A stretch of 64,000 nt of DNA from Lentisphaerae bacterium GWF2_49_21. GTDB lineage: Bacteria; Verrucomicrobiota; Lentisphaeria; Victivallales; GWF2-50-93. Below the pieces are notes generated by a model. The model had not been told where the DNA came from, did not search any database, and was given only the letters and a program-made list of their open reading frames with translations. Below are positions 54,003 through 63,997 of this stretch, one piece after another. The position numbers and the translations under genes are program-made. The stretch lies in contig MHBH01000062.1 in the NCBI GenBank assembly GCA_001804805.1, forward strand, positions 1 through 64,000, given 5' to 3'. Within the stretch, counting starts at the first letter, position 1. Every line of letters begins with the position of its first letter.

Positions 54003-54743
54003 ATGGGTTACAAATCAATCATCAAGGAAACAGATTTCCTAGTAAGGGAAATCAAATCTCTAAATCCCCTTGAAAGGGCTGAACAGGTGCAACTGTGGGA
54101 GTATTACAGGGTGGGGCTTACATATTCCAGCAATGCGATTGAGGGCAACTGCCTGACGGAGACGGAAACAAAGATTGTGATTGAAGACGGATTGGCGGTC
54201 AGTGGAAAGCCTTTGAGGGATCATCTTGAGGCCGTTGGGCACGCTGCTGCGTTTAGTTTACTGCTTGCTGTCACATCCTCTACGAAAATAAACGAAGAAG
54301 CCATAAAAAAGCTACATCATATCTTCTATCACAGGATAGACGGAGAAAATGCAGGCGTCTACAGAAATGTAAAGGTCATCATAAGCGGAAGTGGACATCT
54401 TCTTCCTTCTCCCGAAAAAGTGCCCGGACTAATGAAAAGACTCGTTGCCAGGCTTCCGGAGATAGAAAAGAACCATCCCATCATAGCCGCAGCTGATCTG
54501 CATACGGAGTTTCTGAACATCCATCCCTTTGTCGATGGGAACGGCAGGGTATCGAGACTGCTAATGAACATGGTTCTTGTTAAATATGGATATCCTGCCG
54601 CTATCATTCCCCCTGCAAGAAGAATGGAATACATATCGGCGATGATGAGTTCCAATTCCGGGAACTTCACTGAAATAAGAACTCTTGTCGCCGAAATGTC
54701 ACGTGAAAGCTGCCGGGACTATTTAAGAATGTTTGCACAATAA
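54003..54743 (+). CDS. Fic-family AMP-transferase
   Basis: A 246-residue Fic protein with the catalytic motif HPFVDGNGRVSR (H174, D178, N180, R182) and an N-terminal inhibitory motif SSNAIEGN (S43, E47, G48), as in class II Fic enzymes in which the glutamate obstructs ATP. It should transfer AMP to a target protein when released. It may serve as a toxin or regulator. Start ATG 54003 is supported by protein alignment to the family start; no strong ribosome site is seen. Confidence 0.88.
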   Translation: MGYKSIIKETDFLVREIKSLNPLERAEQVQLWEYYRVGLTYSSNAIEGNCLTETETKIVIEDGLAVSGKPLRDHLEAVGHAAAFSLLLAVTSSTKINEEAIKKLHHIFYHRIDGENAGVYRNVKVIISGSGHLLPSPEKVPGLMKRLVARLPEIEKNHPIIAAADLHTEFLNIHPFVDGNGRVSRLLMNMVLVKYGYPAAIIPPARRMEYISAMMSSNSGNFTEIRTLVAEMSRESCRDYLRMFAQ

Positions 54744-54762
54744 GTATAAAAAACTGAGCTGC

Positions 54763-55116
54763 TTACCCATCGTGGCGGATTCTGTATCTCCTGTATACCT
54801 TATCCACGATATTTTCAGGAAGTATGCCGATAAAAGGATTTATCTGTCTCACCTGTACTCCATAATCAGTCTTTTCCAGCAAAAGTCTTTTAACCTCGTT
54901 CCAGCCGCCGTTGAGGATTGCCTTCTCCCAAATGTCGTATTCGGCGCAATGGACATCATGTTTTTTCCATCTTGTCAGTTTTTTTAAAACTGCAGCAAGC
55001 TTCTCCTGCCTTTTCACATCCTTTTGCCTCTCCATATACAAGACAAGATGTCGACAGAGAGCAAGAGTTCTCCTGTCTATCCTTTCATGACCTCTAAAAT
55101 GAAATTTGTCTTTCAT
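54763..55116 (-). CDS. Hypothetical helical protein
   Basis: A 117-residue basic, helical protein with many Lys/Arg residues and an HCAEYDIWEKAI segment, on the minus strand facing the Fic gene. No family is recognised. Composition is normal for a coding region, but the product has no further support. Confidence 0.45.
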   Translation of the reverse strand: MKDKFHFRGHERIDRRTLALCRHLVLYMERQKDVKRQEKLAAVLKKLTRWKKHDVHCAEYDIWEKAILNGGWNEVKRLLLEKTDYGVQVRQINPFIGILPENIVDKVYRRYRIRHDG

Positions 55117-55305
55117 GATTTCAACCTTTTTTCAACTATAACCATCACAGATAGATAGAATAGTAGACATCTTTTTCTTGTTGTTTCAACTTTTCCCTAA
55201 GCTCTGCTCTCTCGTTCAATCCATCTTATTATATGCATATCATAGTATAATTATATGCTCAATGCCGCTTGATTAAGCCATGACATATACTATTATAGTA
55301 GATAT

Positions 55306-55620
55306 ATGCCTTTGACCTGGAACAAGCTTAAAGAGGAATTGCCAGATTGGAAAAGCTACAGGGGAAACTGTCCGGAAGGAACATTTTCCTTTAGAATCAT
55401 TCAGACCGCATGGGGAAGAACTGGCGGAATACACGTTTTTGCCGAACGGGATAACGAAGGAAAGTACCGGTTTTTTGTTCCATTGTTCAGGGAAGCGAGG
55501 AAGAAATGGTTCATATATCATCTTTTCAAAACCTGCATAAAGCCGCCCACGATGATAAGTATGAAGGTTTGCAGGTATTGCTCCGCGCCTTCAAGAATAT
55601 CGGAAGTGATGGGAAAATGA
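55306..55620 (+). CDS. Hypothetical protein upstream of mobilisation genes
   Basis: A 104-residue open frame. The first 75 residues look like a normal protein (LPDWKSYRGNCPEGTF, GIHVFAERDNEGKYRFFVP). The end overlaps the next gene by 115 bp and loses coding character, so the real C-terminus or frame may differ. The function is unknown. The overlap suggests coupling with the mobilisation operon. Confidence 0.45.
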   Translation: MPLTWNKLKEELPDWKSYRGNCPEGTFSFRIIQTAWGRTGGIHVFAERDNEGKYRFFVPLFREARKKWFIYHLFKTCIKPPTMISMKVCRYCSAPSRISEVMGK

Positions 55621-55862
55621 AAGAACGGAAAGACAGGATGGAAATCCGATATCTAGTATCTAAGGAAACTAAGACTCGCTTGAAAGGGCTTTCCGAGAGC
55701 TGGAAAGTCAAACCTCGGATTGCACTTGAACTTGCCATCCTTAAATCTGAAAACTCGCTAAAGCCAAGAAACAATGATGATTTTCATAGAAGGCTTGATG
55801 ACATAGAAACAGCCCTTGCCAGAATATTGACGGAGCTGACCGGAAACGAGGAAATTCAATGA
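55506..55862 (+). CDS. Putative mobilisation accessory protein (MobC-like)
   Basis: A 118-residue basic protein with a central MEIRYLVSKETKTRLKGL segment typical of ribbon-helix-helix domains in plasmid mobilisation proteins, and a C-terminal helix. GAGG lies 5-6 bp before ATG 55506; an inner ATG at 55617 is also possible. It overlaps the relaxase start (ATGA at 55859). By position it would bind the transfer origin together with the relaxase. Confidence 0.6.
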   Translation: MVHISSFQNLHKAAHDDKYEGLQVLLRAFKNIGSDGKMKERKDRMEIRYLVSKETKTRLKGLSESWKVKPRIALELAILKSENSLKPRNNDDFHRRLDDIETALARILTELTGNEEIQ

Positions 55863-57082
55863 AAACTGAATACGGACTCCTCTTCAAGAAGACTTCCACA
55901 TGCAAGTGTGCCGACATTGAATATCTGGATGAAAACTCCCTTTTGAAATCTCAATATGATTCTATAAGGCAGAAAATATCACCGGCACAGGCTGATGCTG
56001 AAAGGAGCAAACTGATAAGTTCCATCGAATATCTTGACAAGGAGGATGCAGGGAAGGTCTATGCCGTCGGCTTTCTAAGGGAGCATCTTCTGTCAACTGG
56101 AGATACCGCACCCGAGACCTGGGGCAATGACATCAGGAAGAAAAAGATAAGGACTGCGATTGAAAAACACATCAGGCACTATGGTTCTTACAGGGGAAGC
56201 ATAGCTCACAAGCTCATCTTCTCAATGTCCGGGGAATTAAGGGAGCTTCTTGTTTCCAAGGGGCTGAATCCAGACAGGATACTTGTCAACAGGATGAAAA
56301 AAGTGCTTTCTGAATTCCAGAAGGAGTTCTATACGGGTGAGAAACTCGGTTATGCCTACGGAATCCACCATGACACGAATCATCCCCATATCCATGTCTT
56401 CCTCTGTAACAGGACGGACAAGGGATCGCATATCGCCTTAAGCTGTCCGCTCAAAGGCAGAAGGGACATCAAACCCCGTAAGAACCAGATTGAATTCATA
56501 CAGAAGGAGCTTGCCAGACAGGAACGGATGATAAGGAAATCCATTGAAAAAAATGAGTTCCAAAAGCTCGAAATTAATGAGAATATGGTTAATCTCGGTA
56601 AGATAAAAGCCCCTTCACTATTCATCGGAAAAGTCTCTTGTCTGATGGAAGCTAAGAAGCTCCAGTCACAGTACCAGCAGTTGATAAAGCTCCATGAAAG
56701 CCTGTCTGAAAGGAAGTATCATCTGCCAAATAGGACTCTTTACAGGCTCAGGGCTCCCAAGATACTCCGGGATTTCAATGCGATCATTGCCGCAAGGAAT
56801 ATCAGGAAACATCGTGATCTCAGGATAAAATATTTTGCCCTGAAGAAGCATTATCTGATTGCTCTCGACAGATATTATTTCAGGAAGTCAATAGGCAACA
56901 GCCCTCAGGCCATAAGGAATAAATATTTTGAAACCGTAAGGGCTTTTAAGGAGAAAAAGGTCTTGGGGCTGAATACGTCAGATGAAATGGCGTATTTCGA
57001 CATACTGCGAAAAGCCCAATGTAATTATCATCCGATTGGAGGACAACGTGATATTGGACAGAGGCAAGTTCATAAGATTTAA
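55859..57082 (+). CDS. MOB-type relaxase
   Basis: A 407-residue mobilisation nuclease with the three-histidine metal motif HHDTNHPHIHVF (residues 170-181). Such enzymes nick the transfer origin and stay bound through a tyrosine; the catalytic tyrosine is not certain here, and Y38 or Y58 are candidates. The C-terminal half is basic and helical. It shares the operon with the MobC-like gene and the coupling protein. No conserved oriT was located by eye. Confidence 0.85.
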   Translation: MKTEYGLLFKKTSTCKCADIEYLDENSLLKSQYDSIRQKISPAQADAERSKLISSIEYLDKEDAGKVYAVGFLREHLLSTGDTAPETWGNDIRKKKIRTAIEKHIRHYGSYRGSIAHKLIFSMSGELRELLVSKGLNPDRILVNRMKKVLSEFQKEFYTGEKLGYAYGIHHDTNHPHIHVFLCNRTDKGSHIALSCPLKGRRDIKPRKNQIEFIQKELARQERMIRKSIEKNEFQKLEINENMVNLGKIKAPSLFIGKVSCLMEAKKLQSQYQQLIKLHESLSERKYHLPNRTLYRLRAPKILRDFNAIIAARNIRKHRDLRIKYFALKKHYLIALDRYYFRKSIGNSPQAIRNKYFETVRAFKEKKVLGLNTSDEMAYFDILRKAQCNYHPIGGQRDIGQRQVHKI

Positions 57083-57314
57083 GGATTTCATTTTCAGACC
57101 GGAAGATCTGGACGGCATAGTCGGTGAAAAGGATCAGTCGGGTGATGACTTCCTTACGATCGTCTATTTCAAGGGGCATGGACATTCCTTCAAGGACAAT
57201 GACAGAGAGTACTTAGATTATTTTGATTCTCTCCTGATTAACAGGCAGCTGATGGACAATAAGGCTGGAATGGGAGGCGATAATGCTGAAAGGAAATCCG
57301 GGAACCGGAAATAG
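57048..57314 (+). CDS. Small acidic protein within the mobilisation operon
   Basis: An 88-residue product starting at GTG 57048 with GGAGGA 5 bp upstream, inside the relaxase 3' end. It has an FIFRPEDLDGI segment and a GHGHSFKDNDREYLDYF motif. No family is recognised. Its tail overlaps the start of the coupling-protein gene (57283), so it is probably translated as a coupled small mobilisation-linked protein. Confidence 0.58.
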   Translation: MILDRGKFIRFKDFIFRPEDLDGIVGEKDQSGDDFLTIVYFKGHGHSFKDNDREYLDYFDSLLINRQLMDNKAGMGGDNAERKSGNRK

Positions 57315-58890
57315 AATGAAATGGATTGCATCATTTATCTTTCTTCTGCATGCGGTTTTCGCCATGCTATTCCTGAATTCGCCTTATTACTTTTTTGCGG
57401 GAATCTATCTTGCAGCCTCATGCTTTTTCATTATCTTCAATGACAATGATTTAAAGTTTTTCTGTGTTTTCGTAAAGACGCTGCCTGTAAAAGCTGCCAG
57501 GCGGTTTTCGCCAAAAAAGAAGATTGTATGCCGTCTTAGCAGGTTTACATGGGACATGAATGACTTCTGCAGGGGATGGTCCATAACGGGACGGACTGGT
57601 TCAGGCAAGACGGCAAGCGCGATAAAACGGCTTATGCACCAGGTATTCATCAACTCTCCAGGATGGGGAGGCGTTGCCGTTGATGAGAAGGGCTCATTCC
57701 ATGAGACGCTTCTTGAAATTGCCGGCAATTACAATGCCCGTGACAGGATGATATGTCTTCAGGTAAGGCCGGATGATGCCGGGGCTGACTGGCGACCAAG
57801 GGCGAAATACAATCTGCTGAGCTATCCTGGCATTCCATGGTCAACCTACGCCAAGCTCATTGTCGATACGGCATCCTCGCTTGGCCAGTCGGGCGAGAAG
57901 GGCTTTTTCAAGACACAGGCGCAGATCCACATTGAAAAGGGGATGGAACTGTTGAGCATCCTCGAATACAAGGTCAACCTCAAGAACGTCTATGACATCC
58001 TGACCGACAGGAACACCTTGCAGCAGTGCATGGAAAGGATATGGGAGGAGCTGAAGGATAGGAACCTGCAGGAGCTTTTCAAGGAAGACATCCTGATGAA
58101 AAGGAAATACGAGATATTCAAGCATTTCACCGAGAACTACCTGAAGCAGCCTCCGGAACAACTCGGAGGTGTCACTTCGACGATTTTCAACTATCTCCAG
58201 TTCTTCCTCAATCCGGATATTGCAGAGGTGTTCTGCGCAGATGAAAACACCGTTGACTTCCAGGATATCGAGAAAGGAAGGATATTTGTCGTGTCCATGC
58301 CCCAGAAATACCAGGTCGAGAGGCGATATATAAACACGTTTATAAAACTTCTGTTCTACAACCATGTCCTCAGACGCTTCGACAAGGGAGAGGATTACAG
58401 GAAGAACGCGAATCTCCTCGTTTTCTGGGCTGATGAAGCGCAGGGAATTGTTACAGCTGCAGACGAAGGCTTTGCCGACTATAATGTAGTTGACAAGATA
58501 CGTGAAGCCAGAGGGACGGTTGTCTTCGCCACCCAGAGCACAACAAGCTATTATCCGGTTCTTGACGAAAAGAAGACTGATACGCTCCTGTTGAACCTCA
58601 GTAACCAGATTTATTTTACCCTTGCCGATGCGAAGGCCGCAAAACTCGCCGCCGACCAGATAGGGAAGAAGTCTTTCTGGAAGAAGAGCTATGGCTTCTC
58701 TGGAGGACGGGGAAATGTGAACTTCCAGAAGGTAGAGGAACACTGGATCAAGGAACATGAGCTTATGTCAATGAAAAAGTTTGACTGCATCATCAAGCAC
58801 TGTGAAAAAGGCTTCATCCGGACTCATCTTCCACCGGTAGACTCCCATAACAAAATCCCGGAGTATTATTATTCGACAAATTCCGTTTAG
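57283..58890 (+). CDS. VirD4/TraG-type coupling protein
   Basis: A 535-residue inner-membrane ATPase with two N-terminal helices (about 14-50), Walker A GRTGSGKT (103-110) and a Walker B region LLVFWADEAQG near residue 385, plus the ARGTVVFATQS segment typical of the TraD/VirD4 family. It would link the relaxosome to a transfer channel; no type IV secretion genes are seen in the window, so the element is mobilisable rather than self-transmissible on this evidence. Confidence 0.9.
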   Translation: MLKGNPGTGNRMKWIASFIFLLHAVFAMLFLNSPYYFFAGIYLAASCFFIIFNDNDLKFFCVFVKTLPVKAARRFSPKKKIVCRLSRFTWDMNDFCRGWSITGRTGSGKTASAIKRLMHQVFINSPGWGGVAVDEKGSFHETLLEIAGNYNARDRMICLQVRPDDAGADWRPRAKYNLLSYPGIPWSTYAKLIVDTASSLGQSGEKGFFKTQAQIHIEKGMELLSILEYKVNLKNVYDILTDRNTLQQCMERIWEELKDRNLQELFKEDILMKRKYEIFKHFTENYLKQPPEQLGGVTSTIFNYLQFFLNPDIAEVFCADENTVDFQDIEKGRIFVVSMPQKYQVERRYINTFIKLLFYNHVLRRFDKGEDYRKNANLLVFWADEAQGIVTAADEGFADYNVVDKIREARGTVVFATQSTTSYYPVLDEKKTDTLLLNLSNQIYFTLADAKAAKLAADQIGKKSFWKKSYGFSGGRGNVNFQKVEEHWIKEHELMSMKKFDCIIKHCEKGFIRTHLPPVDSHNKIPEYYYSTNSV

Positions 58891-59103
58891 GATATCCTGT
58901 GCGGAACAACATAAAGGTATCGAGTGACAATTGAAACCATGAAGGATAACAAGTAGATTGATTTTCTATGTTCGCAGACGGACGAAGAGGGAAGCCTTGC
59001 GAGAAAGCGGAATCCTGAAAGATGCAAAATTGCTTGGGCAAATCGCAGAAGCGCCGCTTGATTGTCCCGAAATAGTGGGTATATTCTGGGACATTATTTA
59101 AGA

Positions 59104-59721
59104 ATGGAGCATGTGTTATCTATTACTGACAGAATCGGTTACAGAATAAGAGGCATGGGCAGAGGTTCCGCATTCATGCGCCATGACTTCCTTGACCTTG
59201 GAAATATTGACGCTGTCGCCAAGGTTCTGACCCGTCTTTCTTCCGACAAGATCATTCGGAGGCTGAAGCCGGGGCTCTTCGATTTCCCGAGATTCAACAG
59301 GAAACTTGGAGGAGAGCTTTCTCCTGACCTCGACCAGCTGGCCAAGGCCATTGCCAGAAAGAATGGACTCCGGATACAAGTGACAGGGGCGCAGGCGGCA
59401 AACCTGCTTGGACTGAGCACCCAGGTTCCCGCGCAGGCCATCTACTTGACTGATGGCCCGTCAAAAAGAATCAAGATAGGCAATAGGGAAATCGTCTTCA
59501 GGCATGTCGAACCCAGACGCATAAGGATGAGCAAGTCAAAAAGTGGAATTGTCATGGAAGCTTTGAAATATTTCGGACAGGACGGACTCAACAATAAAAT
59601 AATAGATACGCTTCGCCGGGAACTGACCGGGCGTGAAAAAAGACAAATGTTGAAAGATGCCGACAAAGCTCCTGCCTGGCTCGGTAAGGTAATACGGCAG
59701 ATAACTGGGGAGGCCGCCTGA
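59104..59721 (+). CDS. AbiEi-like antitoxin (DUF6088 type)
   Basis: About 205 residues with an N-terminal winged-helix-like region (FMRHDFLDLGNIDAVAKVL) and a helical core (TGAQAANLLGLSTQVPAQA) that are typical of AbiEi/DUF6088 antitoxins of type IV toxin-antitoxin systems. It would repress the operon. ATG 59104 is the likely start. It overlaps the toxin gene by one base (stop TGA with start ATG), as is common for abiE pairs. Confidence 0.88.
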   Translation: MEHVLSITDRIGYRIRGMGRGSAFMRHDFLDLGNIDAVAKVLTRLSSDKIIRRLKPGLFDFPRFNRKLGGELSPDLDQLAKAIARKNGLRIQVTGAQAANLLGLSTQVPAQAIYLTDGPSKRIKIGNREIVFRHVEPRRIRMSKSKSGIVMEALKYFGQDGLNNKIIDTLRRELTGREKRQMLKDADKAPAWLGKVIRQITGEAA

Positions 59722-60767
59722 TGGACAATGTCGCAATTCTTCCGGAATCAGAAAGACGCGGTCTCTTTTCCGAGACAGCGGCCAAAGTGGGACTTGCCCG
59801 CCCATCTATTGCGGAAAAGGACTTCTGGGTCTGCTGGACATTGAAGCAGATCTATTCCCTGCCACGTCCATATTCAAATGTAATATTCAAGGGCGGCACG
59901 ACTCTTTCCAAGGTATACGGACTGATTAAGAGATTTTCAGAGGATATTGATATTGCGGTAGACCGGAGCGATCTCGGATTCACAGGAGAAAGGGATCCTG
60001 CATCTCCGGGACTCGGGAGGAAAAAGCGGAAGGCGCTTGTTGAAGACCTGGTTGATAAGTGCGCCAACTATGTCAAAGTAGAATTCCAAAATGCCCTTGA
60101 GAATAAAATAAGGGGAATACTCGGTTCCCACGGCGGAACTTGGAGGATTGAACCATCGTCTAGCCGCAAGGGTTCCCTGCATTTCCATTATCCGAGAGCT
60201 TTCAGCGAACCTGCTGAAATGCCGGGCTACGCGAAGCCCTTCATCCTGCTTGAGATTGGAGCCCGCGCTGAAAACTGGCCGGTTGTAGATGCAAAGATCA
60301 GGTCTTATGCGGCGGAAAACTTCCCCTCATACTTCAAGGAGCCGGAATGCAGCGCCTCAGTGCTTTCAGCGGAAAGAACCTTCTGGGAGAAGGCATTCGT
60401 CCTTTTCCGCGAATCCTGTCCGAGACATGAAGAAAGTGAAACCAAGGAACGTGTTTCCCGCCACTATTACGATATTGTGATGATAAGCCGGAGCGAGATT
60501 GCTGAAAAGGCGTTGCGGAATTCAAAGCTGATAGAGGCGGTCCGGGAATTCGACCAGATATTCTTCCGCAGGGGATGGATAGACTATGAGAACGCCAAAC
60601 CGGGAACTTTCAGGCTTCTGCCGTCTGAGAACAAGCTCAATGCGCTGAAATCCGATTATGATTCGATGGTATCCGAGATGTTCTTCGGCCCGGCCCCGAA
60701 ATTTGAGGAACTTGTCGATGAACTTAAAGGACTTGAAAAGAAAATAAATACTCCCAGGAATGTTTAG
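59721..60767 (+). CDS. AbiEii/AbiGii-type nucleotidyltransferase toxin
   Basis: A 348-residue toxin with the family motif FKGGTTLSKVY (G58, G59, T61, S63, K64) and a DxD pair at D75 and D77 (SEDIDIAVD). AbiEii proteins transfer nucleotides to tRNA or other targets and give phage defence by abortive infection. It follows the AbiEi antitoxin with a one-base overlap. The protein is full length. Confidence 0.9.
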   Translation: MDNVAILPESERRGLFSETAAKVGLARPSIAEKDFWVCWTLKQIYSLPRPYSNVIFKGGTTLSKVYGLIKRFSEDIDIAVDRSDLGFTGERDPASPGLGRKKRKALVEDLVDKCANYVKVEFQNALENKIRGILGSHGGTWRIEPSSSRKGSLHFHYPRAFSEPAEMPGYAKPFILLEIGARAENWPVVDAKIRSYAAENFPSYFKEPECSASVLSAERTFWEKAFVLFRESCPRHEESETKERVSRHYYDIVMISRSEIAEKALRNSKLIEAVREFDQIFFRRGWIDYENAKPGTFRLLPSENKLNALKSDYDSMVSEMFFGPAPKFEELVDELKGLEKKINTPRNV

Positions 60768-60855
60768 GCCTCCTGTCGGCTGTGAAGTTGAATAACGGGG
60801 TGCAACGGGTTAACTTTCAATCTGTATTTTTCTATAAAGGAAACTTGGTGTCGAA

Positions 60856-61305
60856 ATGCTTGCGCTCCCTGTAAATATTAAAGACATAACCAGCGGCCAT
60901 GCCGTTGAATGGGAAAGGATTGGATTCACTGTTGAATTTCCGGTCAATACGGCGTTCAGAGAAGCTGTAGCTGGTTTCCTGCTTGCAGGACAGGGAACCT
61001 CGCAGAGCCATTCAGCGACCCGGTCGCCGACCCAGTCAAACGACCCACTCACTCACCCAGTTACACCACCACTCGCCCCACCAGGCAGAAAGCTGATTGA
61101 ACTTCTCGCTAAAGGGGACATGGGCAACGCGGAGATACGCGAACTTCTCGCTCTAAAAGATCGGGAAGCTCCCAGGGAACATTACATTGAGCCAGCTCTT
61201 GCATCGGGACTTGTTGAATACACCATCCCCGGAAAACCCAACAGCCGCCTGCAGAAGTACCGGCTGAGGGAAAAGGGCAGGAAGATGATAACCGTAGTTT
61301 CATAA
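60856..61305 (+). pseudogene. Internally deleted AlbA-type ATP-binding regulator
   Basis: A 149-codon frame in which the first part (about 35 residues, VEWERI) looks like the start of an AlbA_2 (Schlafen-like) domain and the last 85 (NDPLTHPVTPPLAPP linker, then ELLAKGDMGNAEIRELLALKD) match the C-terminal winged helix of the same family. The large central part is missing, so this is probably a decayed remnant. It lies 38 bp before hsdM. Confidence 0.65.
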
Positions 61306-61342
61306 TTTCTATTGGACGTACTTAAATCAAAGGATTGACCAT

Positions 61343-63997
61343 ATGCCGAGATTATCCCTTGCCAAGCTTGAACATCATCTGTATACCGCTGCCGACCGTC
61401 TGCGCCAGGAAGGGCTTGATGCTGCCACCTACAAGGACTACATATTCGGAATGCTTTTCCTGAAACGTTGTTCCGATGTATTTGACGCCGAACGCGAGAA
61501 GATTATAGGCAGCAAGATTAGGAGTGGCGTCGGCGCGTCCGATGCCGAGTCCATTTACGGTGAAAACCCCGACTACTACGATGAATTTTTCGTGCCGGAA
61601 ACAGCCAGATGGCTTTATCTGCAGACGAAGCTTAACGACGCCCATCAGTCATTTGGAAGTCTTCTCGACAAGGCTCTTGGCGCACTCGCTGAAAGCAATC
61701 CTCCCCTGGAACATGTACTTGACCACATACAGTTCATGAAAGTCCAAAGCAACAAGCGTATTGTCTCGGATGAAGCCTGCAAGGCTCTTTTCAGGATATT
61801 CAACAAATACCGGCTCCGCAACGAGGACTTCCAGTTCTCTGACCTGCTGGGTGCGGCCTATGAGTTCCTGATCAACATGTTTGCGGAATCCGCAGGAAAG
61901 AAAGGCGGAGACTTCTATACTCCGCGAGATGTCATACGGCTCATGGTGCGGATACTCAAGCCACGCCCCAACCTTACTGTTTATGATCCCACCTGCGGCT
62001 CCGGCGGAATGCTGATAATCAGCCGGGAATATGTTGAACAGTCCGGAGGAGATCCTTCCAATCTCAGGCTCTGTGGTCAGGTCAACGATGCCTCGGCCTG
62101 GTCGATCTGTAAGTTGAACATGTTGCTACATGGAGTGATGGGGGCCGACATCAAGCTTGAGGATACACTGCTCCATCCCATGCATAGGGAAGGCGGTGAG
62201 CTGGAGCGCTTTGATCGTGTCATTGCAAATCCCCCGTTTAGCCAAAATTATACGCGCAATGACATGGAGTTCCCCGAGCGTTTCCGCTGGGGCTGGTGTC
62301 AGACCACCGGCAAAAAAGGCGACCTCATGTTCGCCCAGCATATGCTTGCCGTCTGCAAGCCCAATGGCATGGTGGCTACTGTGATGCCTCACGGAGTACT
62401 CTTCCGTGGCGGAGCCGAAAAGGAAATCCGCAGGAAGTTCCTTGAACAGGATCTTATTGAAGCCGTAATAGGTCTTCCCCAAAACCTTTTTTACGGAGCT
62501 AGTATTCCAGCATGCATCCTGATAATGCGGCCCAATATCACTGGGAAGGCTCCTAATAAGAACAAGCCGGAAGAGCACCGGAATAAAGTGCTCTTCATCA
62601 ATGCCGATGCCGAGTTCCACGCAGGCCGGGCCCAAAATTACCTTCATCCGGAGCACATTGAAAAAATCGCCTCCACCTATGACCGGTTCGAGGACATTCC
62701 AAATTATTCTCGCTTAGTTGCTCTTGAAGAAATTTCCAATGAGACAAACGACTGGAACTTGAATATTAGACGCTATGTTGACAATTCGCCCCAGGCAGAG
62801 CCTCATGATGTGAGGGCACATCTGCTGGGTGGGATTCCTGTTTCAGAGGTTGAAGCAAACAAACACCTGTTTGATTCAGTGAATTTCAAACCAGGCAATA
62901 TCTTCAAACACCGCCAAAATGACAAGGCTTATCTTGACTTCGCACCTGCAATCAATAACATTTCAGACATACGCGCCACAGTGGAAAAGGATGCCGGCGT
63001 CAAATCCAGATCACAGGAAATCAGCTCCGCCCTTGCCGGATGGTGGACAGCCCATTCACACCGGATAGCCGACCTTCCTGCCAGAAGAGATTTACATACT
63101 GTCCGCAATCAATTCCTGAACTCCTTCGTCACCGCACTTCTGCCTCTTGGAGTTCTTGACAGGTTCAAGCTCTCCGGAGTAATCGCCACATGGTGGACAG
63201 AGACATTGCCGGATTTGAAAACACTTATTGAAAACGGATTCCCCGGAGTAATTGAAGGATGGGTTGATGCGATTGGCGATGCCGTGGAAGACGATGAGTC
63301 AGCAGGTGCAGTATTGGATCCTTTCGGTCATAAGCTTGTCCTCAACATAATGCCGGACTATCTGGAACGCATTGCCACTGCCAAATCCGACATGGTCAGG
63401 TTAAAGGGCGAGAAGGAAGCATTTGAGCAAAGCAATGCCCCGGATGATCTCGATGAGGAGGAACTGGAAAACTGGAACTACGCAAAAGATATAGAACGAC
63501 AGATCCGAGAAATCAGGTCTGAGCACAAAGATGCCTTGAAAGAACTCGCCAAACTGGAGAAGTCTGCCTCAAAAGCAAAGGCGAGTACCGATGATAAGCG
63601 GAATGCAGACAAGGCAAAAAAGGAACTCCAGCCGGTACTTGTCCAGATCGCTGACTTGGAATCAGCGCTTACCCCGTATGAAGAAATTAAAAAGTCTCTT
63701 TCTGTTGCAAGAGAGCGTTATAAAAAGCTTATCGCAGACTTTGTTGATGAACTGAAGGCTAACTGTGCAAGGATGGATAATAATAAGAAACGAAAACTCG
63801 TACTGGAACTTTTTGCCCAGGATATCCAGAATGGATTGAATAAATCCATTGCTGAAAAGAACAATGCTCTTATTCATTTAATTGAAAACGTGTGGAACAA
63901 ATATGCCATACCCTTAAGCCAACTAATTCGTAACCGTGAAAACATGGGAAAACAGACCAGCAATACACTTCAGGAGATAGGGTATGTCGGGAAATAG
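61343..63997 (+). CDS. hsdM: Type I restriction-modification DNA methyltransferase
   Basis: An 884-residue adenine-N6 methyltransferase with an N-terminal helical region, the SAM motif DPTCGSGG near residue 214 and the catalytic NPPF motif near residue 296. A long C-terminal region (about 600-860) is coiled-coil-like and longer than in usual HsdM proteins. It should work with HsdS and HsdR, which would lie beyond the right edge. It starts 38 bp after the AlbA remnant, and ends at 63997, so it is complete. Confidence 0.92.
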   Translation: MPRLSLAKLEHHLYTAADRLRQEGLDAATYKDYIFGMLFLKRCSDVFDAEREKIIGSKIRSGVGASDAESIYGENPDYYDEFFVPETARWLYLQTKLNDAHQSFGSLLDKALGALAESNPPLEHVLDHIQFMKVQSNKRIVSDEACKALFRIFNKYRLRNEDFQFSDLLGAAYEFLINMFAESAGKKGGDFYTPRDVIRLMVRILKPRPNLTVYDPTCGSGGMLIISREYVEQSGGDPSNLRLCGQVNDASAWSICKLNMLLHGVMGADIKLEDTLLHPMHREGGELERFDRVIANPPFSQNYTRNDMEFPERFRWGWCQTTGKKGDLMFAQHMLAVCKPNGMVATVMPHGVLFRGGAEKEIRRKFLEQDLIEAVIGLPQNLFYGASIPACILIMRPNITGKAPNKNKPEEHRNKVLFINADAEFHAGRAQNYLHPEHIEKIASTYDRFEDIPNYSRLVALEEISNETNDWNLNIRRYVDNSPQAEPHDVRAHLLGGIPVSEVEANKHLFDSVNFKPGNIFKHRQNDKAYLDFAPAINNISDIRATVEKDAGVKSRSQEISSALAGWWTAHSHRIADLPARRDLHTVRNQFLNSFVTALLPLGVLDRFKLSGVIATWWTETLPDLKTLIENGFPGVIEGWVDAIGDAVEDDESAGAVLDPFGHKLVLNIMPDYLERIATAKSDMVRLKGEKEAFEQSNAPDDLDEEELENWNYAKDIERQIREIRSEHKDALKELAKLEKSASKAKASTDDKRNADKAKKELQPVLVQIADLESALTPYEEIKKSLSVARERYKKLIADFVDELKANCARMDNNKKRKLVLELFAQDIQNGLNKSIAEKNNALIHLIENVWNKYAIPLSQLIRNRENMGKQTSNTLQEIGYVGK

